Assembly: GCA_005281725.1 (NCBI GenBank)
Contig: SSBO01000012.1
Span: 23,889,035-23,953,034 of the forward strand
Source: Wuchereria bancrofti
Taxonomy: Eukaryota; Nematoda; Chromadorea; Rhabditida; Onchocercidae
DNA length: 64,000 nucleotides
Reading direction: 5' to 3'
The stretch's first letter is position 1. Every line of letters starts with the position of its first letter. Under the pieces are notes generated by a model that ran no database searches, had not been told where the DNA came from, and saw only the letters and a list, made by a program, of their open reading frames with translations. Below are positions 25,401 to 36,495 of this stretch, one piece after another. The position numbers were made by a program, and so were the translations under genes.

Positions 25401-26190
25401 ACCATAAATATAATAATGGAACAGTTAGCAATTAAAAGAGACGTTATCATTATTAGGATAGTCAGCTTGAGAATTAGTATCTTCATATTAAATATATAGA
25501 ATTAGTATCTACGATATTACAATTTTGAAATCCGTTCGAGTTTCAAGTTTTTTGATAGTTGTAGTGAGTGTTTACTAATAACATATAAATCATTACTAAA
25601 TAACTAGCAATTGCATTCATCACAGTACACAAATATTAAATTTTTGATGATAATAAATAAAGAAACATACATATCATTATCAGCATGGTTAACTCGAGAA
25701 CTTGTAGTTCCACATATAGCATGATGTGATGCAGCAGCATTACGTCGTCCTCCATTCTTGTCAATGCAAATGACATCTGGTGATTCCTCACCGTTTATCG
25801 CTGTTGATGATGATGGTTGGAGTTGTTGAAAATATAAATTTACGGCCAATTCCAAATTACCATTACACATTTCCAAGTACTGGGATGCCTCTACCACATT
25901 CGTACAACCTGATTCGTACAACCATTTTTTTCTAAGCTTTCATATATTCGATCATTAAAACTTTGTTTAAACATAACAATATGGTAATAAGAAATACCAC
26001 TAATATCTAAAATAATATACATTTCACCTTACGCTTTCACCTTACGTGCAAACTTTTCTGTAAAATATATCCATCAAAATTTAATTTATGCAAATGTGCA
26101 AAATGTATGTATAAGGAAGTGTATTTGCAAGAGAAACTTACCAGTAACAGATCGAAATTGTGCAGCGAGGGTCCCTTCATTGTCAGCCAT
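22476..26190 (-). CDS. UBXN7: UBXN7-like UBA-UAS-UBX protein, 11 exons, complete
   Basis: An adaptor of about 474 aa linking ubiquitinated substrates and cullin ligases to the p97/VCP (CDC-48) ATPase. Exons: 26190-26142, 25908-25671, 25293-25208, 24996-24931, 24728-24604, 24242-24096, 23987-23843, 23689-23562, 23370-23274, 23052-22868, 22634-22476; all phases fit. The N-terminal UBA-like domain spans about residues 8-45 (NVVEASQYLEMCNGNLELAV). Next come VREPIAPIR and LFRPPIDIMFNGDWDA, then the thioredoxin-like UAS domain (LLVNIQDDLEFACQTLNRDVW, YTYPAVFIVDPRTGEQL). A basic patch (SPNRKRVHF, KKPRE) may be a nuclear signal. The C-terminal UBX domain is residues about 390-474 (LRLPDGNRQMVEV). Human UBXN7 is 489 aa with the same order. 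The usual R-FPR p97-contact loop reads LDYPKRIY here, so affinity may differ, and a UIM was not recognised. It is divergent from SCYL2. Confidence 0.93.
25025..25540 (+). repeat. two diverged direct copies of a ~110-bp intronic sequence
   Basis: The block at about 25025-25142 and the block at about 25420-25540 lie in two introns of UBXN7 on either side of exon 3. They share attattagga-agtcag, gaattagtatcttcata and ctacgatattaca in the same order. The second copy has an extra internal repetition of gaattagtatct. They look like a duplicated intron segment or remnants of a dispersed element. Confidence 0.6.
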
Positions 26191-27253
26191 TTTGGATCTA
26201 GCAATTGTTCTGAAATATTTTCCGTTCTTTTTGGAGTATAAGTGTCAACTATAACTCAAACTATCTGCATTCAAAAGAACATTCATAGTTTCCAGAAACA
26301 ATCCACAACAATATGAGAGTTAAATTAATTAGCTAATGATTCAAATGACCTCTTCGGTCATCCCTAACAGTAACCCTAATCACCCCCGGCACTTCCTATT
26401 GTCACTCTCTTTCTATTTCTCGAACCACTATCAAAGTTGCAGCACGACAAATTGGTCATCTTGAAATTGTGAAGCATTTTGTTGGACTGATTCTCGACAT
26501 CTGTTTTCCGGGAATACGAATATACCTGTTATGCTAATTTAGTTGAGACGTTTTCGAACATTTTAGATTTACTTGTTTGACATGTTGTAATCGAAATTTC
26601 ATTATAAATGCTACAAATTAAGCTAATGAGTATTTCTCAGAGTTAGCTAATGATTGCTTTTTTTTTTGATAAATAACACCACGCGCATTATCATATCTTA
26701 GTGATTGTTTAATCGGAGTGATTATTAGTAGATATGAATTGAAACAGAAGAGATGATTGATCAAAGACTGATGGGAAAATTAATAATGAAATGATTGAAT
26801 TTAAGAGCAGTTAAATAATAGGAGAAACAATAGTGTTTGAGGAGAGGGAAGGGAGATTGAGAAAACTGCACAAAATGCGCTCTTAGTGTTGGTTTATTGG
26901 ATGGATTAGATTAAGAATAATCGATTTTGTCATCAAAATGAATCATTTCATTGAATTAATCCATTGCGTTGTTTGCATTTGATCTGGTTAGTAATTAGGA
27001 TTTTTTCAGTATCTTTTCAACTTCTTTAAGACTTGCAAAATATAAAACTATCATTATTTCTTATCTATAACAAATTAACCAATATCGAAATATGTAGATG
27101 ATTTGGTTATGCATAATTAATTGTTATGAGATATTGTCATCATTAAAAGTTCTATTAGTAATATAATTGAATTTGTATGCAAATATAAGAAAGAGCGGAA
27201 TGAATATTAATTTCTTCCTCTTTTCATTTTTCAGGGGGTGGTGGAGGTGGTAG
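26191..27253. promoter_or_regulatory. divergent promoter region of UBXN7 and SCYL2 with two acceptor-like leader sites
   Basis: About 1.06 kb between two divergent start codons. Each ATG has an acceptor-like site exactly 19 bases upstream: atatttcag on the minus strand (AG at 26211-26210) before UBXN7, and catttttcag on the plus strand (AG at 27233-27234) before SCYL2. In nematodes such a site near the ATG without an upstream coding exon usually marks trans-splicing of a spliced leader. Promoters for both genes should lie between. Confidence 0.6.
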
Positions 27254-30200
27254 ATGGCAATAAATGTTGACTATTATTTGAATCGAATACGTTCTACAGT
27301 AACTTCAGTAGCAGCGCAAGTAAGTAATGCTTTACCGGGAAATCCAGTAACACGAGATTACGAAGTATTATCACAAGTTGGAAGTGCTGGACCGACACTT
27401 AGTTGGAAAATTTATGCGGCTCAGAAGCGTTCAACTAAAAAGGTAACTATTCCACAACAGTTTAAACTTTGGGAATAACGAATCTCTTATTTATTATATT
27501 ACTTGTAAGTTTATATAAATTTTACGACTGTGATATGTGTATACTGCTTTATTTTTTTATTTCATCAAATTATCGAAACGGATTGCATCTTATTTTAGCC
27601 TGTTTCCGTCTGGTTATTTGAGAAACGTAATTTGGAAAAGTGGCCAAGATACGAAAAGGAATTATTCTCGGAAATCTTGAAGAGAGGAGTATCACAACTT
27701 ACCCGTTTAAGACATCCACGCATTCTTGTTATTGAACATCCACTTGAAGAATCTCGGTTATTTTTTTTTTCCATCCATCACAGTTCTTAGAAAATTCATC
27801 AAATGATCAATGAAGAGTCGTAGTTTCGCAGGAAGAGCGGTGTACTGATTTTCTGGGATTTCATTACCTTGTTATTTCCATTGTTTTTCTAAAGAATACT
27901 TCAGAGACTCGTACGCTTTCTGTACAGAGCCTGTGTTCGCATCATTGGCTAACGTCCTTGGAGGTTTAGACAATATATCTCCTTATCCGAAACATTTAGA
28001 TGAATTCGAACTTTTGGATATTGAAATTCGCTATGGACTTTTTCAAGTAAAGTGGTATTTTTCTTTTTTAATCATGGTAAATCCGTCATTTTCTCAATTA
28101 ATCACTTAACTATGATGATATTTCTCATTCAGTTCTTGCTAAAGTATTGCAGGTTGTTGAAGCTTTGTCATTTCTGCATATTGACGTGCGGATGATGCAT
28201 CGAAATATATCACCTGAAAGTGTGATAATCAATGAAAAAGGTGAATGGAAATTAGCAGGTTTCGATTTTGCGGTGCAAGGTACACAAGGTACCAATAATC
28301 AGGTGTGGAATTTTACATGAACTTTCAGATAAAATTGTGAAGTTCTGAAATATAGCTGAAGTTCTTCCTAGAGTTATAATATTATGTGATTTTCTTCTGT
28401 TAAACTGTTAGCATTGTCGATAATTCTATAATTTTGATGGGATAAGTTATTTATAAAAGAAAGCTTTTATAAGTATTGGCTATTTAATGTTCTGTCAATT
28501 TTCTAGGTGATGTATGAAATGTTGGAATGGAATCAGCGGACTATGTCCGTTGTCCAGCCGTTATTAGATTATTTAGCGCCGGAATATGTAATTGGTGGCC
28601 GGTGTGACCCTTATGCTGATATATTTTCGTTTGGAATTATGACGTTAACAGTTTTCAATAAAGGAAAACAGCCATTTGATAATAGAAATTCGTTGGATAA
28701 TTTTCGCAAAAATACTGAAAAGGTTATAATTTAAAATTTGTATATACCCATTATTGTTGCTACAGGTATATTATCAATACACAGATCATTACTTTCAGTT
28801 AAACACATTACCGGTGTCAATGTTCGTAAATGTTCCTGCTGAACTACGTGACGATTTAAAAATGTGCTTGAATTTAACACCTGATCTTCGACCCGATGCT
28901 ACTCAATTTTCTAAGGTATTTCCATCTCTATTGTTTCTTATACGTAATTGATCTTTCAGCTGTGCTATTAGCGCACTTACTTAACATCTGGTACAACATG
29001 CAGATATGAAATATAATTTTATTTAACATTTACTGCATTTTTCATAGCCATTCAAATATAACTGTTTTTTATAGATTACCTACTTTGATGAGCCATTAAT
29101 TCGAACACTAAACAGTCTGGATTCTTTATGTCAAATGGACTACACTCAGAAAATGAATTTTTTCAAGCAGTTACCGCAGTTCTTGATGAAATTCCCAAAA
29201 GTAACACTAATATAAATATTGGCGAATCTTTTGGAAATAAGGAATATTGTTTTTATGAATCTCATATATCTATCCATTATGATCTTAAATAATGATAATA
29301 CACGCTGTTGATGAAAATGCGAGTTTTTTCAGCGACCACTTGTGCAAAAAATCCTTCCGCAACTATGTGCAGAATTTATTGCGGCAGAATTAATACCATT
29401 CATTCTTCCTAGTGTTTTTCATATTACTGCAACAGCCAGCAGCGATGAATTTGCTGCTGCTATTTTACCGCAATTGATCCCGATATTTACTCTTGAGCGA
29501 CCATACCAAGTGGGTTTACTGTATTTTACAGAAGTTACTGTTTTGATCAAAAATCTTTATGTTAATTTCGTTGTTGGAAAAAATAAATATGTGCATCCGC
29601 TTACTTTAATGTTACAGATTTTGTTGATGTTTCTGCAAAATATGGATTTGTTACTGCAAAAAACAAGCGAAGAAGATGCTCGTAAATATCTATTGCCGTT
29701 AATTTGTAATGCTTTATCCAGCGAAACAGTAAAAATCCAGGTGCTTTTTATTCTTAAATAGAACGTATTCTTCTATACTTCTAAAAAGTGTGAGCAAGAA
29801 AGGTTATATTGTTTTTACGAAAGAATAAAAAATTCTTACAGGAATTGTGTCTTTCAATCGTTCCGAAAGTTGCCACAATGATTGAAAGGCAGTCTATGAA
29901 AACGAAAGTGCTACCCAAGCTGCTACTGTTAATTGTAGATGGAGGAGGAGTGTTAACTGTAAGATATATATTCATTTTGCTAATTTCATCAGCGTTTATT
30001 TTTGCTTAATTAGCTAGTCGATTAATTTGCTTGCTTATTTATTTCATTACTTGCTTATTTTATAATTCTGGCAACCTTTTAGTAAATGTTTTATTTTTAT
30101 AGATACGAGTACAAGCACTGTTGTGCATAGGGAAGTTGTTGCCTTCTTTGGAGCCATGGATGGTAACGGATCAAATCATCCCAGCTTTGCCTAAAGTGAT

Positions 30201-31984
30201 TAGCCGGGAGCCAGCAATTCTTATGGCTATTTTGGGTATATTTTTTCTTCAACTTTAATCAAGAAGTAATATGCACTTCTTAGAGGATCTCTTTGAAATT
30301 AGATATTGATCTCTAAATTGATCTTTTAGTAGCCATTTTTTCGAGAAAAAAATTGAGTCATATAAGAAACTTTAAAAATAATAGGATGAATTTGTGTTAA
30401 CCATAATGGTTGACAAAGAGATAAAATTTAGGCTAGTAATGAATTGGATTGCTTTAATTGCAGGAATCTATAAGTTAGCTTATGAAGAGAGTCGTTTTGG
30501 TATAACTCGAGAACAATGTGCCAGAAGCATTTTACCTTTTCTGATTGCTTCTTCCATGGAGAATACATTGAATATGCCTCAATTTGAGCAATATATGTCA
30601 TTGATACATCGCATATTAGACAAGGTGATTGCTAAATGTTAATTTGCTCGTTAACGAATTTATTTGATTTACTTATTGGAATGTTTTTTTTTTTTTTTTT
30701 TTGCTATTGTTAAACTGTATTACAGATTGAAAAAGAACAACGACAACGATTGCAACAGCTAAGTGCTACTCAAGAGGAACAGCGTAGTATTGGCGAGTTT
30801 GCTAGTATACTTGGACAACCAGCTACTCAGAACAAGGTAACAATCTTCTAATTGTTTGACTGTTATTATTTATAATGGAATATTGTTTAAAATTGATCTG
30901 ATTTTGGAAACCACTATGCTAGTGATAGCAATTCTGCAGGATTCAATATCTGACGGTCTATCAGATTTGGTTATCAATGGATCAATAAATGAGAAAGCAA
31001 ATGATACTAATAAAAATACTGTAAGTAAAGTAATGCAATTTATTTGTTTTAATTCACTTGTTGAACAATTAATTTGTAAACAAGTTTACTATTGAATTTA
31101 ATTAATTCATATTTAAATCGCTCACGTTTTCAAAAATATACCAGTAAACTCTGCATTCGTTTTTGTTTGAATTATTTTTAGGGACCATTGAGTCTTGCTG
31201 ATAAGAAACGATTAGCGGCGGAGCAAGAGCAGAGCCTACGAATGCGCAGTCAACCGAATCTTTTGCAACCAGTTAGTGCTAACGAAAGCATGAATAAGAG
31301 CCAATCTACAAATTCAAAATTTGTTATCTCACCGATCGATTCCGCTGTACAGGAAATTGGTTGCAGTTCGTTAATCCCGTCTACTTCTGTTTCAACACAT
31401 CAGACGCAAATAGATCTCTCCGATTTTTTACCTTCATCATCTATCTCTGAAAAGGTTTTTCACTTTCTTGTGAAGTATTAATTTCTTTAATTACTGGAAA
31501 TAGTATACATGAAGATCATATTCAGTTTCGTGCATATATTTAGACAGTATAATTCCATTTTTACTTCTGATGAATTATTCCTATCTCTGATGAAATAGCA
31601 AACTTTGTGATAATTCAGATCAAGAATGAAGGTACACTGAAGAATGCAGATAGTCCTGTTTGGCCAGATCCATTTAGAACGGAACAAAATAACTCGTTGA
31701 CATCATTTATGTTTCAATCAACAGTTAACGCAGTCAATTTACCTGAACCACCAGTTGTACAAAATCCAGTGGCAAGAAGTGGTTTAGGTCAACGAATGAC
31801 AGTGAATCGAACTGAAAATGTATCACTGAATGAAGTGAATCGAAAGTTAAATATGTCTGCTTTTGATGATATTGTATGTTTTCCAACTAAACTTAATGCA
31901 AAAAATAACTTTTCATTGAATTCATTGAGCACTCATTCTAAACAAAATAACCTAATAAATGACTTTTCTGATCTGTTGCGATAA
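27254..31984 (+). CDS. SCYL2: SCYL2-like pseudokinase (clathrin/vesicle traffic), 16 exons, complete
   Basis: A protein of about 890 aa matching SCYL2 (CVAK104), a catalytically weak kinase-like protein that acts with clathrin adaptors at the TGN and endosomes. Exons: 27254-27442, 27599-27756, 27905-28046, 28153-28302, 28507-28722, 28766-28915, 29075-29200, 29333-29509, 29618-29740, 29842-29958, 30103-30235, 30464-30624, 30726-30836, 30940-31020, 31182-31454, 31619-31984; all phases fit. The N-terminus (STVTSVAAQVSNALPGNPVTR) and the degenerate kinase domain (about residues 33-330) follow the family. The HRD motif reads HRN (residues 179-181) and the DFG position reads GFDF (199-202), consistent with a pseudokinase. 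Alpha-helical HEAT-like repeats follow (ILPQLCAEFIAAELIPFILP, ELCLSIVPKVATMI), then a charged helix (LSLADKKRLAAEQEQSL). The C-terminus is Ser/Asn/Pro-rich and ends NDFSDLLR, possibly adaptor-binding. Confidence 0.95.
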
Positions 31985-32629
31985 AATCGTTTTCATTAAT
32001 GCATTGATTCTTTCTTTATTGAAACTTCTTTCCAACAAAATAACATTATGATTGTTCTTTTTTTTTTTTTCTGAGTTATAAAAGCTTATGATGGGTTGTA
32101 ATTTTACTTTCTCTTAGTCTCCAGAGTATTAGACAAGTTTAACAGATTTTACAGATGTAGCAGCTCTATGATTTCGCATCTTATGCTTTTTGTTTAGTAT
32201 CTATTTTATTGTAGGATTTTATTTACTTTGGATTTATCCAATTTTGCACACTAAATTTAACTTTTGTAAATATAAATGTTTGCATTTCAACATACACACT
32301 ATTTCTTTATTGTTATGAACATAGTTCGCTTATAATTATTATTACACTTCTCTTTTTATCTATACATACATAATTTTTGTAGATAGAAATAAAAATCACA
32401 ACGTTTGCATTTATTGACATTAATTAACAATTAATTAGCTTATGGAATGATCAAGTTTGTGTAGTGGAAATTGAAGAAAGTTGAAAACCAGAATTTTCAT
32501 CTATTAATCAACAATAATTAATATTAAATACTTTTTATATATCTGATAAATAGCATTTGTTGATATTAATATGTTGTTTATATGAAAAATAAAAAAAAAA
32601 AAAACAAGGTGTAAACGATACTGTTCGTT
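31985..32629. other. convergent 3' region of SCYL2 and SLC35F
   Basis: About 645 bp between two convergent stop codons. It is AT-rich and should contain both 3' untranslated regions. No gene or repeat array is seen. Confidence 0.6.
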
Positions 32630-35600
32630 TTAACTTTCATTTACTTCTTTCTTCTTTTTCATCGAGCAATGAAATAATTCTGGCGGTACGATGACAATTA
32701 CACATGAAAATAATATCAGAAGAGTGCCAATAATAAAATAAGATGTTGCAGTCATATGACGAAAGATAATATCGATAGCTAAAAATATAAAAGGTTTTAA
32801 AAATATGAAAAGAATGACTTATGATAATTTATATCAGATCATTTCAAATCAATTAAAATTGGAAATCATTAGACCTAATAATCATTGTATCAACAATGTC
32901 TAATATTTTTATTAAACTAATGTTAAATGGTAGAAATTTCATTTTATCATTCATATCATTAATTAGATCATTTCAAATCAGTTAAAATTGGAAGTCATCA
33001 GACCTAATTATCTTTGTGTCAACAATGTCTAATATTTTTATTAAACTAATGTTAAGTTGTAGAAATTCCATTTTATCATTCATATCATTAATTAGATCAT
33101 TTCAAATCAATTAAAATTGGAAATCATCAGACCTAATTATCTTTGTGTCAACAATGTCCAATATTTTTATTAAACTAATGTTAAATGGTAAAAATTTCAT
33201 TTTATCATTCATATCATTAATTAGCATCATAAAATAGCTTATTTAATCATTCGTTTGATTTTTGAAAAATATTTATTTATTTTTTCCTTTTACCTGCGCT
33301 AATTGGAATACCAAATAACATTCCAATAGATATTACCAATGGATGCAATAAAGCAATTCCAAAATTTATGAGAAAATTAAACCCTGAAAAGAAAAAAAAA
33401 AGATTAGAAAGAGGCAAAAAAATTTGACTTGATTTACAAAACAAAAATTTGAAGGAATAGGAGAAAAACAAAAATTGAATTTAATTAAGTTTATTAAATT
33501 TCATCAATTTATCATTTGTCGGTTATCAAAACGTTTTCTGGCCTTATAGTGCCAAATTTTTTGAAGACTGTTTAAAGGTTTAACATTTAAATCATTTTTT
33601 TTTCTTAAATCATTAAATTTTTTTTTCTTTTTTTAAATCATTAAATTGCATCTTAATTAATGGGAAATATTATAGAAAATACTTACACAATGATAAAAAT
33701 GCAACACCGAGAAGCGAAAACCAAGGTACATCTGACCAGGTGAATGTTTCAACGCCATTTATGAGTAATATTATCATAGGTAATGAATTGAGTGAGACGT
33801 TAAGTAGACCTAAACCACTCATAAAAAGTGACACCTGCTCAATTGTCGCATCACCAAATACTTTCTTGAATAGAACCTGAAATAAACAAAAACAAAAACA
33901 AAAAAAATGTAATAAATAATATCGAAGATAGTAATTTTTCATTGCTTCATATAGATTGCAAATTAAATTTTGTTTAAATTTTGTTAAAATTGCTCTTTTT
34001 TTTTTTAGACATTTCAAATATAATTTAATATTATGTGAATTGTCAATGTAAAATAAAAAATAAATTTAATGTCTATTTTTCTGTTCAATTTGTGTTGCTT
34101 AAATTTTTTGCTGTTTTGTAAAGATTATTTAAAGACTGCGCCATTTACGATTAACAATATTTTGCTTTATAAAGATTACAATAAATTTTACGCCATTTAC
34201 GAGTAATAATATTTTAACATTCTTTTACTTTGTGATAATTACAGGTAAATTTTTGTACGCCATTTACGAGTAATATTAACGATTAATAATATTTTGCTTT
34301 ATAAAGATTACAAATAAATGTTTTTACGCCATTTACGAGTAATATTAACGATTAATAATATTTTGCTTTATAAAGATTACAATAAATTTTACGCCATTTA
34401 CGAGTAATAATATTTTAACATTCCTTTACTTTGTGATAATTACAAGTAAATGTTTTTACGCCATTTACGAGTAATATTTACGATTAATAATATTTTGCTT
34501 TATAAAGATTACAAGTAAATGTTTCTACGCCATTTACGAGTAATGATATTATAATATTCCTTTACTTTGTAAAGATTACAAATAAATTTTTGCACGTCAT
34601 TTGCGAGTAATATTTACAAGTAATAATATTATAATATAAATTGTTTCAGATAAATGAAAAGAATTTAAAAAAAAAAGTAAAACTCAACTAATTAAATGTA
34701 TTCATCCTCTAAATGAATTTAATAAATAAAAATTCAAAAGAAATGGACATATTTAAGCTCGCTTAATTAAAAGTTTTAATGATTAATTGAAATATTTATC
34801 AGTGATTGTTTAATTCTGTTAAATGATGAATTTGGATTAAATTAAACTTGAATTTTATTAAAAAAACAAAATGAAATCAATGATGTTGTTGATCAGTTGA
34901 TCAATTGATCAAATTAATTAATCAATAAATGAAAAATTAATGTATTATATAAATTATTATAAAAATTAAGTTAAAAAAAAAAAAAAACGATTGATTAACC
35001 TTATATAATGCAGCAGATAAAGCAGAAAGTACTGATAACGATATACCTAAAATACTACCAACAAATTCTTTATCTAATGAAATTACAGTAACACCAATTA
35101 TTGCCGCTGCTACTGAGATTAACTGAAAAAAATATAACTATTTTGATTGCATTATTAATTCCAAATTAATATGTTAAAAAAAAAATTTAAATTAAATTAT
35201 TAAAATATTAACTTAAGATAAGAGAATGCATTTATCTTATGAAATATCGAATTTTTGTTAGCATAAACAAGAATGTGATTTGTTAATGAATAATGGAAAT
35301 TTTACATTTTTATACATTTTATCACTTAATAATTAAAATTACAATTAGTAAAAATATAGCATAGCAAAACTTATTTTGAATTTTTTTTTTTAAAATTATT
35401 ACTATTATTGCTAAAGATTAAACAAAAAAAAAAATGTAATACTCGAAATGGAATGAATTGATCATTTAGAATGATCCATCCAAAAATGACAACAATAGCT
35501 GTATTTGAACTCATTATTGTTGATGTGGCACTAGCTGAGATATGGCCTAGTGATTGTGAGTATGAATAATTTGCAATGAGCCAAAAGATTAGGAATAGGC

Positions 35601-36307
35601 CTGTTCGTATAAAATATAATTGTACTCGATTACCTGTTTCACCATATACCAATAATGCTTTTCTGAAAAAGTATTTTGAAAATATCGCAAATCATATGTG
35701 TATTATTTATTTTCTTAAATTATTAAATTCATTTTAAATCTAATTAAAATGAACCATTCTTTTTCATTTGTCATAAAAAAGAAAATTTTCTTTTTTTTTT
35801 TTTGAACAAAATTCAATTATTGTTTAAACATTTAATAAAGTTAACAATTAAAATGGAGAAAAAAAAAAAAGGAAAGTGAAATTAAACTTACTGATGTATA
35901 ATAGTAAATGATGAATGATGAAATAATTTAGCTAATAATAAATAAATAGGATAGCATGCAATCATAAAATTTGTAGTAAACCAAACCATAAAATATGGTG
36001 CATAAAAATATTTTGAATTAATTACCCAAATTGATTTAGTAAATTGTGTACTTAATGCCCATGATAATGCTACTGCAAGCATTACTATACCACTAAGGAT
36101 AATCTGAAAAATAAAAATTTAAATATTTGTTGGTAATTTTTACTATTTTTTATTATTTGATAAAATAAAAGAGGAGAAAATGTTATCATAAAAAAGTAAA
36201 AATTTTTCTCTTTTTTCTTTAATATTACTTACTTTACTTATACTTTTATGAATGTTATTTGAGTGATTCGTTTCATCCGTTTCATCTTTCATTTCCATTT
36301 CCATCAT
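32630..36307 (-). CDS. SLC35F-family transporter (EamA/DMT fold, SLC35F3/F4-like), 7 exons, complete
   Basis: A multi-pass membrane protein of about 352 aa. Exons: 36307-36233, 36103-35892, 35662-35443, 35122-35000, 33876-33687, 33383-33294, 32778-32630; all phases fit. After an acidic/Met-rich cytosolic start (MMEMEMKDETDE) there are about ten hydrophobic helices. Diagnostic stretches include LAVALSWALSTQFTKS with YAPYFMVWFTTNF, the duplicated-half motif SASATSTIMSSNTAIVVIFGW, SVLSALSAALYK, and NFLINFGIALLHPLVISIGM. These match the SLC35F3/F4 branch, where SLC35F3 has been linked to thiamine transport; the substrate here is unknown. The C-terminus is Lys-rich (SMKKKKEVNES). A 27-bp repeat array lies immediately upstream of the start codon. 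Confidence 0.9.
32836..33222. repeat. 129-bp tandem repeat, 3 copies, in the last SLC35F intron
   Basis: Units begin at 32836, 32965 and 33094 (agatcatttcaaatca), exactly 129 bp apart, with a few substitutions between copies. Together they make up most of the intron between exons 6 and 7. Confidence 0.88.
34130..34645. repeat. complex minisatellite in SLC35F intron 4
   Basis: The core acgccatttacgagtaat recurs at about 34139, 34190, 34258, 34326, 34391, 34459, 34529 and 34595. It is separated by variants of attaataatattttgctttataaagattacaa. Spacing is about 51-70 bp and two spacer types alternate, so it is a higher-order, partly decayed array. Confidence 0.8.
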
Positions 36308-36495
36308 TTAATTTTGTTTTAATCTATAAATTATTTAATTTTGTTTTAATCTATAAATTATTTAATTTTGTTTTAATCTATAAATTATTTAATTTTGTTT
36401 TAATCTATAAATTATTTAATTTTGTTTTAATCTATAAATTATTTAATTTCGTTTTAATCTATAAATTATTTAATTTTGTTTTAATCCACAAATGG
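36308..36495 (-). repeat. 27-bp tandem repeat (6 copies plus a partial) directly upstream of the SLC35F start codon
   Basis: Units of attttgttttaatctataaa plus attattta start at 36311, 36338, 36365, 36392, 36419, 36446 and 36473. On the gene strand each unit carries aatttatag, a plausible 3' splice acceptor. The copy nearest the gene places it 16 bases before the ATG (AG at 36325-36324). The array therefore lies in the promoter/5' leader and multiplies an acceptor-like site. The long plus-strand ORF through it is an artefact of the 27-base period. Confidence 0.85.

Noticed and set aside
36308..36495. CRISPR-like array
   Set aside because: Units are directly contiguous 27-mers without unique spacers, and the genome is eukaryotic.
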